A DNA stretch of 54,387 nt, from contig JAFWXR010000031.1 of assembly GCA_017517965.1 (NCBI GenBank), positions 1 to 54,387 of the forward strand, read 5' to 3'. Position numbers and translations under genes: made by a program. Source of the stretch: Clostridia bacterium. Its GTDB lineage: Bacteria > Bacillota > Clostridia > Oscillospirales > Feifaniaceae. The notes beneath the pieces were generated by a model. The model was not told where the DNA came from, made no database searches, and saw nothing but the letters and a program-made list of their open reading frames with translations. Of the stretch, positions 33,813-43,971 are shown piece by piece; positions within the stretch are counted from its first letter, which is position 1, and the number at the start of each line of letters is the position of its first letter.

Positions 33813-34487
33813 ATGGGTCAGAAAGTTAATCCGCACGGCATAAGAGTCGGCGTAATTAAAGACTGGGATTCAAGATGGTTCGTATCAGACGAAAAGTTCG
33901 GCGATACACTTGTTGAAGACAACAAGCTCAGAACTTATCTTAAGGCTGCTCATGAGGCTGCCGGCGTTCCCAAGGTTGAAATCGAAAGAACAGCAAAGAA
34001 AGTTAAAGTTATAATGCACTGCGCTAAGCCCGGCCTCATCATCGGCAAGGGCGGCGAAAACATCCCGAAGATCAAGAGCGAAGTTGAAAAGTTCGTTGGC
34101 AAGGATAAGGAAATCTTTGTTGACATCGTTGAAGTTAAGTATCCTGATCTCAACGCTCAGCTCGTTGCTGAAAACATTGCACAGCAGCTCGAAAAGAGAA
34201 TCGCTTTCAGAAGAGCGATGAAGCAGTGCATCGGCAGAACAATGAGAGCAGGCGCTAAGGGTATCAAAATCAACTGCGCAGGCCGTCTCGGCGGTGCTGA
34301 AATCGCAAGAAGTGAACATTATCATGAGGGTACAATCCCGCTGCAGACACTTCGTGCAGATATTGATTATGGATTTGCTGAGGCAAAGACGACATACGGC
34401 AGAATCGGTATTAAGACATGGATCTACAAAGGTGAAGTTCTTCCGACTGTCAAGAAGGTCGTTGAAGCGGAAGGAGGCAACAAGTAA
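33813..34487 (+). CDS. rpsC: 30S ribosomal protein S3
   Basis: The 224-residue S3 has the KH domain with [14 protein letters not shown] and the C-terminal domain with [19 protein letters not shown]. It lines the mRNA entry channel and has helicase activity with S4 and S5. It is separated from rplP by only 2 bases. Confidence 0.98.
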   Translation: MGQKVNPHGIRVGVIKDWDSRWFVSDEKFGDTLVEDNKLRTYLKAAHEAAGVPKVEIERTAKKVKVIMHCAKPGLIIGKGGENIPKIKSEVEKFVGKDKEIFVDIVEVKYPDLNAQLVAENIAQQLEKRIAFRRAMKQCIGRTMRAGAKGIKINCAGRLGGAEIARSEHYHEGTIPLQTLRADIDYGFAEAKTTYGRIGIKTWIYKGEVLPTVKKVVEAEGGNK

Positions 34488-34489
34488 TT

Positions 34490-34909
34490 ATGTTAATGCC
34501 TAAAAGAGTTAAGTACAGAAAAGTTCAGCGTGGCAGACTTACAGGTAAGGCTACCCGTGGCAACACAATCAGCCAGGGTGAATTCGGTCTTGTTGCTATG
34601 GAGCCCGCTTGGATAAAGAGCAATCAGATTGAAGCTGCCCGTATCGCACTTACACGTTACACAAAGCGTGGCGGTCAGGTATTCATCAAGATATTCCCCG
34701 ACAAGCCTATCACTCAGAAGCCTGCTGAAACTCGTATGGGTTCAGGTAAAGGTTCACCTGAGTACTGGGTAGCAGTAGTTAAGCCCGGCAGAGTAATTTT
34801 TGAAATCGCCGGCATTGAAGAAACACAGGCACGTGAAGCACTTCGTCTTGCAATGCACAAGCTTCCCGTTAAGTGTAAGATCGTAGGAAAAGAGGAGGTT
34901 CAGGGCTAA
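34490..34909 (+). CDS. rplP: 50S ribosomal protein L16
   Basis: The 139-residue L16 begins [19 protein letters not shown] and helps to place tRNA in the A and P sites. The start at 34490 retains the usual MLMPKR sequence. The last base of the stop is the first of the rpmC ATG. Confidence 0.98.
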   Translation: MLMPKRVKYRKVQRGRLTGKATRGNTISQGEFGLVAMEPAWIKSNQIEAARIALTRYTKRGGQVFIKIFPDKPITQKPAETRMGSGKGSPEYWVAVVKPGRVIFEIAGIEETQAREALRLAMHKLPVKCKIVGKEEVQG

Positions 34910-35106
34910 TGAAAATTGCAGATATCAGAAAGCTTTCAACAGAAGAGCTCAACAAGAAGCTCAAGGAATACAAGAGCGAACTTATGAACCTTCGTTTCCA
35001 GAACGCTACAAAACAGCTTGACAATCCTCAGAGAATAGTAGAAGTTAAGAAGACTATTGCCAAGATTCTTACTGTTCTTAGAGAAGAAGAGCTTAAGAAG
35101 GCATAA
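34909..35106 (+). CDS. rpmC: 50S ribosomal protein L29
   Basis: The 65-residue helical hairpin protein lies near the tunnel exit beside L23. The motif [17 protein letters not shown] is typical. It overlaps rplP by one base, so the two are translationally coupled. Confidence 0.97.
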   Translation: MKIADIRKLSTEELNKKLKEYKSELMNLRFQNATKQLDNPQRIVEVKKTIAKILTVLREEELKKA

Positions 35107-35120
35107 AGGAGGAGAGTACG

Positions 35121-35378
35121 TTGAGCGAAAGAGCATTTAGAAAGACTAGAGTGGGCAAGGTTGTAAGCGACAAGATGGACAAGACAATCGTTGTTGCTAT
35201 CGAAGACCGTGTTGCTCATCCTCTGTATAAGAAAATTGTTGAAAACACATACAAGCTTAAAGCACACGACGAAAACAACGAGTGCAGAATAGGCGATAAG
35301 GTTGAGGTTATGGAAACGAGACCCCTCTCACACGATAAGAGATGGAGACTTGTTCGCATAATCGAGAAAGCTAAGTAA
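35121..35378 (+). CDS. rpsQ: 30S ribosomal protein S17
   Basis: The 85-residue S17 has the OB fold with [15 protein letters not shown] and a primary 16S rRNA contact. The start is TTG at 35121, 7 bases after AGGAGGA; no in-frame ATG lies at the proper N-terminus. A rare start codon within a ribosomal operon may lower its output slightly. Confidence 0.96.
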   Translation: MSERAFRKTRVGKVVSDKMDKTIVVAIEDRVAHPLYKKIVENTYKLKAHDENNECRIGDKVEVMETRPLSHDKRWRLVRIIEKAK

Positions 35379-35398
35379 TTTAAGGAGGACAATCGATT

Positions 35399-35767
35399 AT
35401 GATACAGATGCAAACTCTCCTGAAAGTGGCTGACAACACCGGTGCAAAAGAATTGTTCTGCATTAAGGTTCTCGGCGGTTCGGGAAGAAAGTATGCCAAT
35501 ATCGGTGACACCATCGTATGTTCTGTCAAGAAGGCAGCACCCGGCGGCACCGTTAAAAAAGGCGACGTTGTAAAATGCGTTATTGTTCGTTCGGTTAAGG
35601 GCAAGCGCCGTGCCGACGGATCATATATCAGATTTGATGAAAACGCTGCTGTCATTATCAGAGATGATAAGACACCTCGCGGAACCCGTATCTTTGGGCC
35701 CGTGGCAAGAGAACTCCGTGACAAGGACTATATGAAGATATTGTCCCTTGCTCCCGAAGTACTTTAA
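35399..35767 (+). CDS. rplN: 50S ribosomal protein L14
   Basis: The 122-residue L14 begins [19 protein letters not shown] and contains the conserved [18 protein letters not shown]. It forms an intersubunit bridge. It opens the spc-type part of the cluster, 20 bases after rpsQ and without a separate terminator or promoter. Confidence 0.98.
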   Translation: MIQMQTLLKVADNTGAKELFCIKVLGGSGRKYANIGDTIVCSVKKAAPGGTVKKGDVVKCVIVRSVKGKRRADGSYIRFDENAAVIIRDDKTPRGTRIFGPVARELRDKDYMKILSLAPEVL

Positions 35768-35782
35768 TAGGAGGGAGAAAAA

Positions 35783-36100
35783 ATGAGTAAAGTACACGTA
35801 AGAAGAGGAGATACCGTAATGGTAATCTCCGGTAAAGATAAAGGCAAAACCGGTAAGGTTGCTGTCGTATCTCCCACTGAAGGAAAGGTTATCGTTGAAG
35901 GTGTCAACATGGTCACCAAGCACGTTAAACCCAGAAAGCAGGGCGATCAGGGCGGCATCGTAAAAGCAGAGGGCGCTATGTACGCTTCTAAGGTTATGCT
36001 TTATTGCGCAAAGTGCAAGAAGCCTACAAGAATCTCCAAGAAGGCAAACAAAAAGGGAGAACTTGTAAGAGTTTGTACGCATTGCGGCGCAGAACTTTAA
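35783..36100 (+). CDS. rplX: 50S ribosomal protein L24
   Basis: The 105-residue L24 has the KOW motif (RRGDTVMVISGKDKGKTGKV) and an assembly-initiating role. It also shows four Cys in the tail, CAKC and CTHC, a possible zinc site as in many Firmicutes L24 proteins. Confidence 0.97.
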   Translation: MSKVHVRRGDTVMVISGKDKGKTGKVAVVSPTEGKVIVEGVNMVTKHVKPRKQGDQGGIVKAEGAMYASKVMLYCAKCKKPTRISKKANKKGELVRVCTHCGAEL

Positions 36101-36113
36101 GGAGGTATAACAG

Positions 36114-36653
36114 ATGGCTCGTTTAAAAGAAAAATATGTGTCAGAGGTTGCTCCGGCACTTATGAAAAAGTTCGGTTATAAGAGCCCCATGCAGATTCCG
36201 AAGCTCGACAAGATTGTTATCAACGTCGGCTGCGGTGAAGCTAAGGACAATCCTAAGGCTCTTGAAGCGGCTATTGCAGACCTCGAAAAGATCACAGGTC
36301 AGCACGCCGTACCTACAAAGGCAAAGAAATCAGTCGCTAACTTCAAGCTCCGTGAAGGCGTTGCAATCGGCTGTAAGGTTACACTTCGTTCAGAAATTAT
36401 GTACGAGTTCCTTGACAGACTTTTCAACATCGCTCTTCCCCGAGTTAGAGACTTCAGAGGAATCAACCCCAACGCGTTCGACGGCAGAGGTAACTATGCG
36501 CTCGGTCTTAAGGAACAGCTCATATTCCCCGAAATCGAATACGATAAGGTAGACAAGATTCGCGGTATGGACATCATCTTTGTTACAACAGCTAACACAG
36601 ATGAAGAAGCAAGAGAGCTCCTTAAACTTATGGGCGCTCCTTTCGAGAACTAA
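36114..36653 (+). CDS. rplE: 50S ribosomal protein L5
   Basis: The 179-residue L5 binds 5S rRNA and contacts the P-site tRNA. It has the usual opening [19 protein letters not shown] and the loop [19 protein letters not shown]. Spacing to the S14 gene is 18 bases. Confidence 0.98.
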   Translation: MARLKEKYVSEVAPALMKKFGYKSPMQIPKLDKIVINVGCGEAKDNPKALEAAIADLEKITGQHAVPTKAKKSVANFKLREGVAIGCKVTLRSEIMYEFLDRLFNIALPRVRDFRGINPNAFDGRGNYALGLKEQLIFPEIEYDKVDKIRGMDIIFVTTANTDEEARELLKLMGAPFEN

Positions 36654-36671
36654 TCAGGAGGTTTAGAAGCT

Positions 36672-36857
36672 ATGGCAAAAACAGCAATGAAGGTTAAGCA
36701 GCAGAGAACTCCTAAGTTTTCCACACGCGCTTACAACAGATGTAAGATCTGCGGAAGACCCCACGGTTATCTCAGAAAGTACGGTGTGTGCCGTATCTGC
36801 TTCCGTGAACTCGCATACAAGGGTGAGATACCCGGAGTCAAGAAGGCTTCTTGGTAA
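36672..36857 (+). CDS. rpsZ: 30S ribosomal protein S14, zinc-binding type Z
   Basis: The 61-residue protein is the short, zinc-binding form of S14, with the four Cys in [21 protein letters not shown] zinc-free form, if present, would be elsewhere. The gap to rpsH (43 bases) is longer than its neighbours but holds no visible promoter. Confidence 0.97.
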   Translation: MAKTAMKVKQQRTPKFSTRAYNRCKICGRPHGYLRKYGVCRICFRELAYKGEIPGVKKASW

Positions 36858-36900
36858 TCTCTAAAATCAGTAGAAATCAGCCTAAAGGAGGTACGACAAA

Positions 36901-37299
36901 ATGCAAATGACCGATGTTATCGCAGATATGCTTACGAGAATCCGTAATGCAAGCACTGCAAAGCATGAGACGGTTGAAGTTCCCGCTTCAAACATGAAGA
37001 AGACTATCGCAGACATTCTTCTTGAAGAGGGTTATATAAAGAACGTTGAAGTTGTCGAAGACGGTAAGCAGGGTGTTCTCAAAATCACTCTCAAGTACGG
37101 CGCAAACAAGACCCCCATTATCACAGGTCTCCGCCGTGTTTCAAAGCCCGGTCTTCGTATATACACAAGCTGCGAAGATATGCCCAAGGTTATGGGAGGT
37201 CTTGGTACTGCCATCATCTCTACAAGCAAGGGCGTTATGACCGACAAGAAGGCAAGAAAAGCTAATCTTGGCGGCGAAGTAATCGCATTCATTTGGTAA
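36901..37299 (+). CDS. rpsH: 30S ribosomal protein S8
   Basis: The 132-residue S8 begins [19 protein letters not shown] and ends with the conserved [20 protein letters not shown]. It binds 16S helix 21 and in E. coli represses the spc operon. AAAGGAGG precedes the ATG. Confidence 0.98.
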   Translation: MQMTDVIADMLTRIRNASTAKHETVEVPASNMKKTIADILLEEGYIKNVEVVEDGKQGVLKITLKYGANKTPIITGLRRVSKPGLRIYTSCEDMPKVMGGLGTAIISTSKGVMTDKKARKANLGGEVIAFIW

Positions 37300-37314
37300 A
37301 GGAAGGTGTAGATA

Positions 37315-37863
37315 ATGTCACGAATTGGTAAAATGCCGATCACAGTACCGGCGGGCGTTGATGTTAACGTAGCACCCGACAATACCGTTACTGTTAAAGG
37401 TCCTAAGGGCACACTCACACAGACATTCAATGCCAACATGAAGATCACTGTTGACGGCGGTGTTATGACAGTTGAGCGTCCCAACGACGAAAAAGAAAAT
37501 AAGGCTCTTCACGGCCTTACAAGAAGCCTGCTCAACAATATGGTAGTAGGCGTATCCGAAGGCTTCAAGAAGGAACTTGAAGTTAACGGTGTAGGTTACA
37601 GGGTTAGCAAAGAGGGCAAGACTCTCGTTATGAACCTTGGCTACTCACATCAGGTGAGAATGGATGAAGTTGAAGGCGTTACTGTTGAAGTTCCGTCAGC
37701 AAACTCAATCATCATCACAGGCGCTGACAAGCAGAAGGTTGGTCAGTTCGCTGCTGAAGTACGTGAGAAGAGACCCCCGGAACCCTACAAGGGCAAGGGC
37801 ATCAAATATGTGGATGAATATATTATCCGCAAGGAAGGTAAAGCAGGTAAATCTGCTAAATAA
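37315..37863 (+). CDS. rplF: 50S ribosomal protein L6
   Basis: The 182-residue L6 consists of two repeated halves and binds near the factor-binding centre. It starts SRIGKMPITVPAGVDV and ends with RPPEPYKGKGIKYVDE, both usual. It starts 15 bases after rpsH. Confidence 0.98.
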   Translation: MSRIGKMPITVPAGVDVNVAPDNTVTVKGPKGTLTQTFNANMKITVDGGVMTVERPNDEKENKALHGLTRSLLNNMVVGVSEGFKKELEVNGVGYRVSKEGKTLVMNLGYSHQVRMDEVEGVTVEVPSANSIIITGADKQKVGQFAAEVREKRPPEPYKGKGIKYVDEYIIRKEGKAGKSAK

Positions 37864-37881
37864 TACAGGAGGTAGAAAGCA

Positions 37882-38241
37882 ATGGTTTCAAGAAAAGATA
37901 GCAATGTTGCTCGTCTTAAGAGACATAAGAGAGCAAGAGCAAAAATTTCAGGCACACCTTCAAAGCCTCGTCTTGCGGTATTCCGTTCACTCGCGAATAT
38001 CTATTGCCAGGTTATTGATGATGTAAACGGTGTTACACTTGCATCAGCCTCCACACTCGATAAGGGCTTCGATGGATACGGCGGCAATAAAGAAGCGGCT
38101 AAAAAGGTCGGCGAAGCAGTTGCAAAGGCTGCTATTGCAAAGGGTATCACAGAAGTCGTATTTGACAGAGGCGGATTCACCTATCACGGTCGTGTTCAGG
38201 CACTTGCTGAAGGCGCACGTGAAGGCGGACTCAAGTTCTAA
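37882..38241 (+). CDS. rplR: 50S ribosomal protein L18
   Basis: The 119-residue L18 binds 5S rRNA together with L5. The basic N-terminus [20 protein letters not shown] and the C-terminal [20 protein letters not shown] are typical. Confidence 0.98.
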   Translation: MVSRKDSNVARLKRHKRARAKISGTPSKPRLAVFRSLANIYCQVIDDVNGVTLASASTLDKGFDGYGGNKEAAKKVGEAVAKAAIAKGITEVVFDRGGFTYHGRVQALAEGAREGGLKF

Positions 38242-38256
38242 CACAAGGAGGAAAAT

Positions 38257-38778
38257 ATGGCAAGAATGAATTCAAGAGAACCCAGCGAATTCGAAGAAAA
38301 GGTAGTTCATATCGGCCGTGTGTCCAAGACAGTTAAGGGCGGTCGTGTTATGAAGTTCTCTGCACTTGTTGTTGTTGGCGACAAGAAGGGCCGCGTAGGT
38401 GTAGGTCTCGGCAAGTCAGCCGAAGTTCCGGATGCAATTCGCAAGGGTATAGATGATGCTAAGAAGAATCTCATCACAGTATCTCTCAAGGGTACAACAA
38501 TTCCCCACGAGATTATCGGTGAGTACGGTGCAGGCAGAGTTCTTATGAAGCCCGCTGCAGAAGGTACCGGTGTTATCGCCGGCGGCGCTGTACGTGCGGT
38601 AGTAGAAGCTGCAGGTATCAAGAATATCAGAACAAAGTGTCTGCGTTCAAACAATCCTAAGAACGTTGTATGTGCAACAATCGCAGGACTTTCGCAGCTC
38701 AAAACCAAAAAAGAGGTTGCGGCTATCCGCGGTCTGAAGTTTGACAGCGCACCTGCTGCTGAAGTACAGGAGGGTTAA
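38257..38778 (+). CDS. rpsE: 30S ribosomal protein S5
   Basis: The 173-residue S5 has the double-stranded RNA-binding domain and the loop [20 protein letters not shown], the site of spectinomycin resistance changes; it looks wild type. It lies at the mRNA entry with S3 and S4. Confidence 0.98.
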   Translation: MARMNSREPSEFEEKVVHIGRVSKTVKGGRVMKFSALVVVGDKKGRVGVGLGKSAEVPDAIRKGIDDAKKNLITVSLKGTTIPHEIIGEYGAGRVLMKPAAEGTGVIAGGAVRAVVEAAGIKNIRTKCLRSNNPKNVVCATIAGLSQLKTKKEVAAIRGLKFDSAPAAEVQEG

Positions 38779-38780
38779 TG

Positions 38781-38966
38781 ATGGCAAAGACAATAGACAT
38801 CAAGCTCGTAAAGTCATTAAACGGCAGAAAGGACTCACATATCGCTACGGCTATTTCACTCGGTCTTAAGAGACCCGGCGATACGACAGTTCAGCCTGAC
38901 AACGCAGCAACAAGAGGCAAGATCAACGAAATCTCATACTTGGTAGAGGTTTCAGAAGCTAAGTAA
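38781..38966 (+). CDS. rpmD: 50S ribosomal protein L30
   Basis: The 61-residue L30 reads AKTIDIKLVKSLNGRKDSH. Two ATG codons stand in tandem at 38778 and 38781. I chose the second, 5 bases from AGGAGGG and giving the usual MAK start; the first overlaps the rpsE stop. Confidence 0.95.
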   Translation: MAKTIDIKLVKSLNGRKDSHIATAISLGLKRPGDTTVQPDNAATRGKINEISYLVEVSEAK

Positions 38967-38990
38967 TCAACTCAAAGGAGGTGCAACAAT

Positions 38991-39431
38991 ATGAAACTTC
39001 ACGAATTATCTCCCGCATACGGCTCAACAGCTGAACCCAAGAGAAAGGGTAGAGGTGCCGGCAGCGGTAACGGTAAGACAGGTGGCCGTGGCCACAAGGG
39101 TCAGAAGGCTAGAAGCGGCGGCGGCGTACGTCCCGGTTTCGAAGGCGGTCAGATGCCCCTTCAGAGACGCTTACCGAAGCGTGGTTTTAAAAATATATTT
39201 GCAACAAAATATGCAATAATCAATGTATCAGACCTTGAAGTATTTGAAGCAGGTTCAACAGTAACAGTTGCTGAACTTACAGAAAAGGGACTTGTTAACA
39301 AGACATACGATGGTGTTAAACTCCTCGGCAACGGTGAGATTACAAAGAACATCACTGTAAAAGTTTCAAAGGCTTCAGAATCCGCAAAAGCTAAAATTGA
39401 AGCAGCTGGCGGAAAGGTTGAGGTGATGTAA
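38991..39431 (+). CDS. rplO: 50S ribosomal protein L15
   Basis: The 146-residue L15 has the long basic N-terminal extension with [20 protein letters not shown] and [20 protein letters not shown] that winds into 23S rRNA. The stop overlaps the secY ATG by one base, which couples r-protein and translocon synthesis. Confidence 0.98.
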   Translation: MKLHELSPAYGSTAEPKRKGRGAGSGNGKTGGRGHKGQKARSGGGVRPGFEGGQMPLQRRLPKRGFKNIFATKYAIINVSDLEVFEAGSTVTVAELTEKGLVNKTYDGVKLLGNGEITKNITVKVSKASESAKAKIEAAGGKVEVM

Positions 39432-40687
39432 TGTTTACGGTAATTCGTAATGCATGGAAGATAGCTGACCTTCGTAAGAAGATGCTGTTCACGCTTTTCA
39501 TAATTCTCGTATTCAGAATAGGTTCGGCAATTCCCGTTCCTTACATCGATTCATCATTTATTCAGGCGTTATTCGCAAGCAATTCTTCAAGCATACTTGT
39601 TTATCTCAATATGCTTACTGGTGGTGCGCTTGCTCAGGCGACGGTATTTGCTCTGTCAATATCTCCCTATATCAACGCATCCATCATTATTCAGCTTCTC
39701 ACTGTTGGTATCCCTGCACTTGAAAGACTTTCAAAGTCAGGCGATGAAGGCAGAAAGAAGCTTGCTCAGTACACAAGATACCTCACGGTAGGACTTTCGC
39801 TTCTCACAGGCTTCGGTTACTACAAACTCCTTCAGAGCTACGGTGCCGTTGTTGAAAAGGGCTTCTTCCCCGGTCTTGTTATTGTGCTCACGTTCACAGC
39901 AGGCTCATGCTTCCTTATGTGGCTTGCAGAAAAAGTTGCTGACTACGGTATCGGTAACGGTATTTCAATACTTCTTTTCGCAGGTATTGTAAGCCGTCTC
40001 CCCGCTGAACTCATCAACTTCTTCAACACAAACATCTGGCTCTTCGTAGGCGTAGTTGTTGGTATGCTGTTACTCACAGTTCTTACCGTTTACTTCAACG
40101 ATGCTGAAAGAAGAATTTCAGTACAGTACGCTAAGAGAGTTGTAGGCAGAAAGCAGTACGGCGGACAGGCACAGAACCTTCCGATCAAGGTTCTTACAAC
40201 AGGCGTGCTTCCCGTAATCTTTGCATCGGCTATCGTTTCGATACCCGGTACAATTTCAAGCTTCGTTCACGTTGCTGAGGGTGGTTTCTGGAGTAAGTTC
40301 TTCAATATATTCTCATATACGCATCCCGTATACGGAATTATTGAATTCCTGCTTATCATATTCTTCGGATATTTCTATGCGGCTGTTCAGTTCAACCCCG
40401 TAGAAATTGCAAACAACATCAAGAACAACGGTGGTTTCGTTACGGGTATTCGTCCCGGTAAGCCCACGTCAGACTACATTTCAAAGATAATGAGCAAGGT
40501 TATCCTTATCGGTTCATTCTATCTCGGTCTTGTAGCTGTAATTCCGATGATTTTTGCAAGATATTTCGGAGCAGGCCTTGCACTCGGCGGTACTTCACTT
40601 CTCATCGTAGTTGGTGTTGCACTTGAAACAGTCGCTCAGATTGAATCACAGATGCTTATGCGTCACTACAAGAGCTTCCTTGAATAA
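39431..40687 (+). CDS. secY: Preprotein translocase subunit SecY
   Basis: The 418-residue protein forms the Sec channel with ten membrane helices. It has the SecY signatures FRIGSAIPVPYID in helix 1, SISPYINASIIIQLLT in helix 2 (plug-side), and the cytosolic loop AERRISVQYAKRVVGRKQYG. It exports the surface proteins encoded further on. Its start overlaps the rplO stop (TAATG). Confidence 0.98.
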   Translation: MFTVIRNAWKIADLRKKMLFTLFIILVFRIGSAIPVPYIDSSFIQALFASNSSSILVYLNMLTGGALAQATVFALSISPYINASIIIQLLTVGIPALERLSKSGDEGRKKLAQYTRYLTVGLSLLTGFGYYKLLQSYGAVVEKGFFPGLVIVLTFTAGSCFLMWLAEKVADYGIGNGISILLFAGIVSRLPAELINFFNTNIWLFVGVVVGMLLLTVLTVYFNDAERRISVQYAKRVVGRKQYGGQAQNLPIKVLTTGVLPVIFASAIVSIPGTISSFVHVAEGGFWSKFFNIFSYTHPVYGIIEFLLIIFFGYFYAAVQFNPVEIANNIKNNGGFVTGIRPGKPTSDYISKIMSKVILIGSFYLGLVAVIPMIFARYFGAGLALGGTSLLIVVGVALETVAQIESQMLMRHYKSFLE

Positions 40688-40700
40688 TTGAGGTAACGGT

Positions 40701-41330
40701 ATGAGACTTATATTGCTCGGTGCGCCCGGTGCCGGAAAAGGCACGCAGGCTGAAAGAATAAGCGAAAAGTATAACATTCCTACGGTATCAACAGGCAACC
40801 TGCTTCGTGCAGCCGTTGCCGCAGGTACCGAACTCGGAATGAAAGCTAAAAGTTATATGGACTCAGGCTCCCTTGTTCCCGACGAGTTGGTTGTAAGCCT
40901 TCTCGCAGAGAGAATTGCTGAGGATGACTGCAAAAACGGTTTTATCCTTGACGGTTTCCCCCGTTCGGTAAGACAGGCAGAGGTGCTTGAGGAGATGGGT
41001 GTTACGGTAGATAAGGTGCTCAGCCTTGAAGTTACGGATGAAAACATCATCGCAAGACTTGCAGGCAGAAGAGCGTGCCTTAAATGCGGCGCAACCTATC
41101 ACATTGAAAGCAAACCTCCCGTCAAAGAAGGTGTCTGCGACAAATGCGGCGCAGAGCTTATCATCAGAGATGACGACAAGGTTGAAACTATTCAGAAGCG
41201 TCTTGAAACCTTCCACAGCCAGACGGAGCCTCTTAAGGACTTCTACGGCAAGAAGGGTATCTTAAGACTTGCGTATGACCAGTTTACACCTGACGCAAAT
41301 ACGGCAGAGGTATTCAAGCAGTTACAGTAA
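40701..41330 (+). CDS. adk: Adenylate kinase
   Basis: The 209-residue enzyme interconverts AMP, ADP and ATP. It has the P-loop GAPGAGKGTQAE at the N-terminus, the NMP-binding DGFPRSVRQAE and a lid with four Cys (CLKC and CDKC) that bind zinc, as in many Gram-positive enzymes. The stop is 2 bases before map. Confidence 0.97.
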   Translation: MRLILLGAPGAGKGTQAERISEKYNIPTVSTGNLLRAAVAAGTELGMKAKSYMDSGSLVPDELVVSLLAERIAEDDCKNGFILDGFPRSVRQAEVLEEMGVTVDKVLSLEVTDENIIARLAGRRACLKCGATYHIESKPPVKEGVCDKCGAELIIRDDDKVETIQKRLETFHSQTEPLKDFYGKKGILRLAYDQFTPDANTAEVFKQLQ

Positions 41331-41332
41331 AT

Positions 41333-42082
41333 ATGATCAATATCAAAAGTGACGTTGAAATTGAAAAACTCAAGATAGCAGGTAAGATAACAGCCCTTGC
41401 AATGGAAGCTGCAAAAAGCATTATTGCACCGGGCGTATCTACTGCTGACCTTGATACGATTATTTTCCGCACGATCAAAGCACACGGTGCGGTACCGTCC
41501 TTCCTGAATCTTTACGGATTTCCGGCATCTGCCTGCATTTCCGTAAACGACCAGGTTATACACGGTATACCGACTAAAAAAGTCATTCTCAAAGAGGGTG
41601 ATATCGTGTCTATTGACGTCGGAGCATATTACGACGGTTTTCACGGCGATATGGCAAGAACGTTTCCTGTCGGAAAGGTGTCAGAGGAAGCCGAAAAACT
41701 GATCAGAGTTACCAAAGAGTGTTTCTACAAAGGCTTTGAACAGTCGGTAATCGGAAACAGAGTGGGTGACATCGGCGCAGCAGTCGATGCACACGCTGTG
41801 GAGAACGGTTTTTCAACGGTAAAGCAATTTGTCGGACACGGTGTAGGCCGCAAGGTCCACGAGGACCCCGAAGTGCCCAATTTCGGCAAGGCGGGACACG
41901 GACCGAGGCTTATGAAAGGTATGGTCATAGCAATCGTGCCCATGATAAATGCGGGTGAGGACGGTGTATGGCAGGACGATGACGGTTGGACGATTTATAC
42001 GGACGACGGCAGGCTGTCGGCACACTACGAAAACACCATTGCAATTACAGATGACGGCCCGATAATACTCACGACTGTTTAA
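41333..42082 (+). CDS. map: Methionine aminopeptidase, type I, with altered metal ligand
   Basis: The 249-residue enzyme removes the initiator Met. The fold and most active-site residues are present: the substrate His in NDQVIHGIP, metal Asp residues in [13 protein letters not shown], His in FVGHGVGR, His in VHEDPEVPN and Glu in AHYENTI. The Glu expected in the motif TIEPM (E. coli Glu204, a metal ligand) is Val here (IAIVPM; codon GTG near 41935). Activity may be changed, or the base may be an error (GTG versus GAG). The position between adk and infA is normal for Firmicutes. Confidence 0.93.
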   Translation: MINIKSDVEIEKLKIAGKITALAMEAAKSIIAPGVSTADLDTIIFRTIKAHGAVPSFLNLYGFPASACISVNDQVIHGIPTKKVILKEGDIVSIDVGAYYDGFHGDMARTFPVGKVSEEAEKLIRVTKECFYKGFEQSVIGNRVGDIGAAVDAHAVENGFSTVKQFVGHGVGRKVHEDPEVPNFGKAGHGPRLMKGMVIAIVPMINAGEDGVWQDDDGWTIYTDDGRLSAHYENTIAITDDGPIILTTV

Positions 42083-42093
42083 GGAGGAAAACA

Positions 42094-42312
42094 ATGTCTA
42101 AGGACGATGTTTTTGAATTGGAAGGCGTTGTAGAAGAAGCGCTTCCGAATGCAACATTCAATGTAAAACTTGAGAACGGACACGTAATCCGTGCTCATAT
42201 ATCAGGAAAGCTCAGAATGAACTACATTCGTATACTGCCCGGTGATAAGGTGACAGTTGAGATTTCCACATACGATACCACGCAGGGTAGAATTACCTGG
42301 CGCGGTAAATAG
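42094..42312 (+). CDS. infA: Translation initiation factor IF-1
   Basis: The 72-residue OB-fold protein occupies the ribosomal A site during initiation. It reads [20 protein letters not shown] and ends GRITWRGK. In many Firmicutes a KOW-domain gene lies between map and infA, but here only 11 bases separate them. Confidence 0.97.
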   Translation: MSKDDVFELEGVVEEALPNATFNVKLENGHVIRAHISGKLRMNYIRILPGDKVTVEISTYDTTQGRITWRGK

Positions 42313-42326
42313 GAGGTATAACGATT

Positions 42327-42440
42327 ATGAAAGTAAGACCCAGCGTTAAGCCGATGTGCGAAAAGTGCAGAATAATCAAGCGTAAAGGCAAGGTTATGGT
42401 TATCTGTGCTAACCCCAAGCACAAGCAGAAACAAGGTTAA
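42327..42440 (+). CDS. rpmJ: 50S ribosomal protein L36
   Basis: This 37-residue protein begins [20 protein letters not shown] and has the zinc ligands Cys11, Cys14, Cys27 and His32, the zinc-bound form. AGGAGG precedes the ATG at 42327 and the TAA ends at 42440. It lies in its usual place between infA and rpsM. Confidence 0.97.
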   Translation: MKVRPSVKPMCEKCRIIKRKGKVMVICANPKHKQKQG

Positions 42441-42457
42441 TGGAGGTGTAATAAGAC

Positions 42458-42826
42458 ATGGCAAGAATAGCAGGTGTTGACTTACCCAGAGAAAAAAGAA
42501 TTGAAGCAGGTCTCCGCTACATTTACGGTATCGGTGCTGCAGCATCAAAGAAAATTCTCGATATGACGGGTATTGATCCCGACATCCGTGTTAAGGACCT
42601 GACAGACGAGCAGGAAAATCTTATCCGTGATTGCATAGATAAGAATTTCACAGTTGAGGGTGACCTCCGCAGAGAGAGAGCTCTTGATATCAAGCGTCTT
42701 ACAGAGATCGGATGCTACAGAGGCATCAGACACAGAAAGGGTCTCCCCGTAAGAGGTCAGCGTTCAAAGACAAACGCAAGAACACGCAAAGGTCCCAAGA
42801 AGACTATTGCTAACGAGAAGAAGTAA
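42458..42826 (+). CDS. rpsM: 30S ribosomal protein S13
   Basis: The 122-residue S13 begins [20 protein letters not shown] and ends with the basic tail [18 protein letters not shown], which contacts tRNA. It forms bridges to the 50S subunit. TGGAGGTG precedes the ATG. Confidence 0.98.
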   Translation: MARIAGVDLPREKRIEAGLRYIYGIGAAASKKILDMTGIDPDIRVKDLTDEQENLIRDCIDKNFTVEGDLRRERALDIKRLTEIGCYRGIRHRKGLPVRGQRSKTNARTRKGPKKTIANEKK

Positions 42827-42838
42827 GGAGGTATATGT

Positions 42839-43234
42839 ATGGCAGTTAAAAAGGCAACAGCGACAAGACGTCGCCGTGAAAAGAAAAATATTGAAAAAGG
42901 CGCAGTGCATATTCGCTCCACTTTCAATAACACGATCGTTACCATTTCAGATCTGAACGGTAACGCAATCTCATGGGCATCAGCAGGCGAACTCGGTTTC
43001 CGCGGTTCAAAGAAGTCTACTCCCTTCGCAGCTCAGGAAGCAGCTGAAACTGCAGCTAAGGCAGCAATGGAGCACGGTCTCAAGTCTGTTGAAGTATACG
43101 TTAAGGGCCCCGGTGCAGGTCGTGAATCAGCTATCAGAGCACTTCAGACAGTTGGTCTTGAAGTTACTATGATTAAGGACGTAACACCTATCCCCCACAA
43201 CGGATGCAGACCCCCCAAGAGAAGAAGAGTTTAA
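42839..43234 (+). CDS. rpsK: 30S ribosomal protein S11
   Basis: The 131-residue S11 sits on the 30S platform near the E site. It has [19 protein letters not shown] and ends with [15 protein letters not shown]. It starts 12 bases after rpsM. Confidence 0.98.
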   Translation: MAVKKATATRRRREKKNIEKGAVHIRSTFNNTIVTISDLNGNAISWASAGELGFRGSKKSTPFAAQEAAETAAKAAMEHGLKSVEVYVKGPGAGRESAIRALQTVGLEVTMIKDVTPIPHNGCRPPKRRRV

Positions 43235-43248
43235 TAGGAGGTTTCATT

Positions 43249-43872
43249 ATGGCAAGATATACAGGCGCAGTATGCCGTCTTTGCAGAAGAGAAGACCAGA
43301 AGTTATTCTTAAAGGGCGACCGCTGCTACAGCGAAAAGTGCGCTATGAACAAGCGTGCTAAGGTTCCCGGTCAGCACGGTGTAAGCAAGAAAAAGTCTGA
43401 GTATGCTCAGCAGCTCAGAGAAAAGCAGAAGACAAAGAGATTCTACGGCGTCCTCGAAAAGCAGTTCTATTCATACTTTGAAAAGGCTGAAAAGAAGCAG
43501 GGCGTTACAGGTGAAAACCTTCTCCAGATTCTCGAATCAAGACTTGACAACGTTGTTTACAGACTCGGTTTTGCTATGTCAAGACCTGAAGCTCGTCAGC
43601 TCGTTCGTCACGGTCATTTCACAGTAAACGGCAAGAAGGTAAACATTCCTTCATACCTCGTTAAAGCTGGTGACGTTGTTGCACTCAAGTCAGGCAGCAA
43701 GGATTCAGTTAAGATTAAGTCAGTTCTTGAAGCAACGGCTAACAAGCCCGTTCCCAAGTGGCTCGACCTTGACAGAAACAATCAGCAGGCAACAGTTGTT
43801 AATCTTCCTGCAAGAGACGAAATCGATCTCCCTGTAGAAGAACAGCTTATCGTCGAATTGTACTCCAAGTAA
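43249..43872 (+). CDS. rpsD: 30S ribosomal protein S4
   Basis: The 207-residue S4 nucleates 30S assembly. The N-terminus holds four Cys (CRLC and later Cys in GDRCYSEKC), a zinc-binding form, followed by the S4 RNA-binding domain ([20 protein letters not shown]). ATG 43249 follows AGGAGG; the frame extending to 43204 overlaps rpsK. S4 is the alpha-operon repressor in E. coli. Confidence 0.97.
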   Translation: MARYTGAVCRLCRREDQKLFLKGDRCYSEKCAMNKRAKVPGQHGVSKKKSEYAQQLREKQKTKRFYGVLEKQFYSYFEKAEKKQGVTGENLLQILESRLDNVVYRLGFAMSRPEARQLVRHGHFTVNGKKVNIPSYLVKAGDVVALKSGSKDSVKIKSVLEATANKPVPKWLDLDRNNQQATVVNLPARDEIDLPVEEQLIVELYSK

Positions 43873-43956
43873 TAGGCTTTCCCCTCGAAACGGTACGCCG
43901 TTTTGAAAGGCTAGGTATACATTGTCGTTGCCGCCGGAGTAAAAACACATTATTTA
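43873..43956 (+). promoter_or_regulatory. Structured gap between rpsD and rpoA
   Basis: At 99 bases to rpoA this is the largest gap in the downstream half of the cluster. AGGCTTTC (43875-43882) and GAAAGGCT (43906-43913) flank an inner hairpin AAACGG-TACG-CCGTTT, with one mismatch in the outer stem. It may modulate rpoA translation or mark an RNA processing site. Confidence 0.45.
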
Positions 43957-43971
43957 TTGGAGGGTATTGAA

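Noticed and set aside
33885-34325. Antisense frames within the ribosomal cluster
   Set aside because: They arise from the strong codon bias of the r-protein genes and show no protein-like features.
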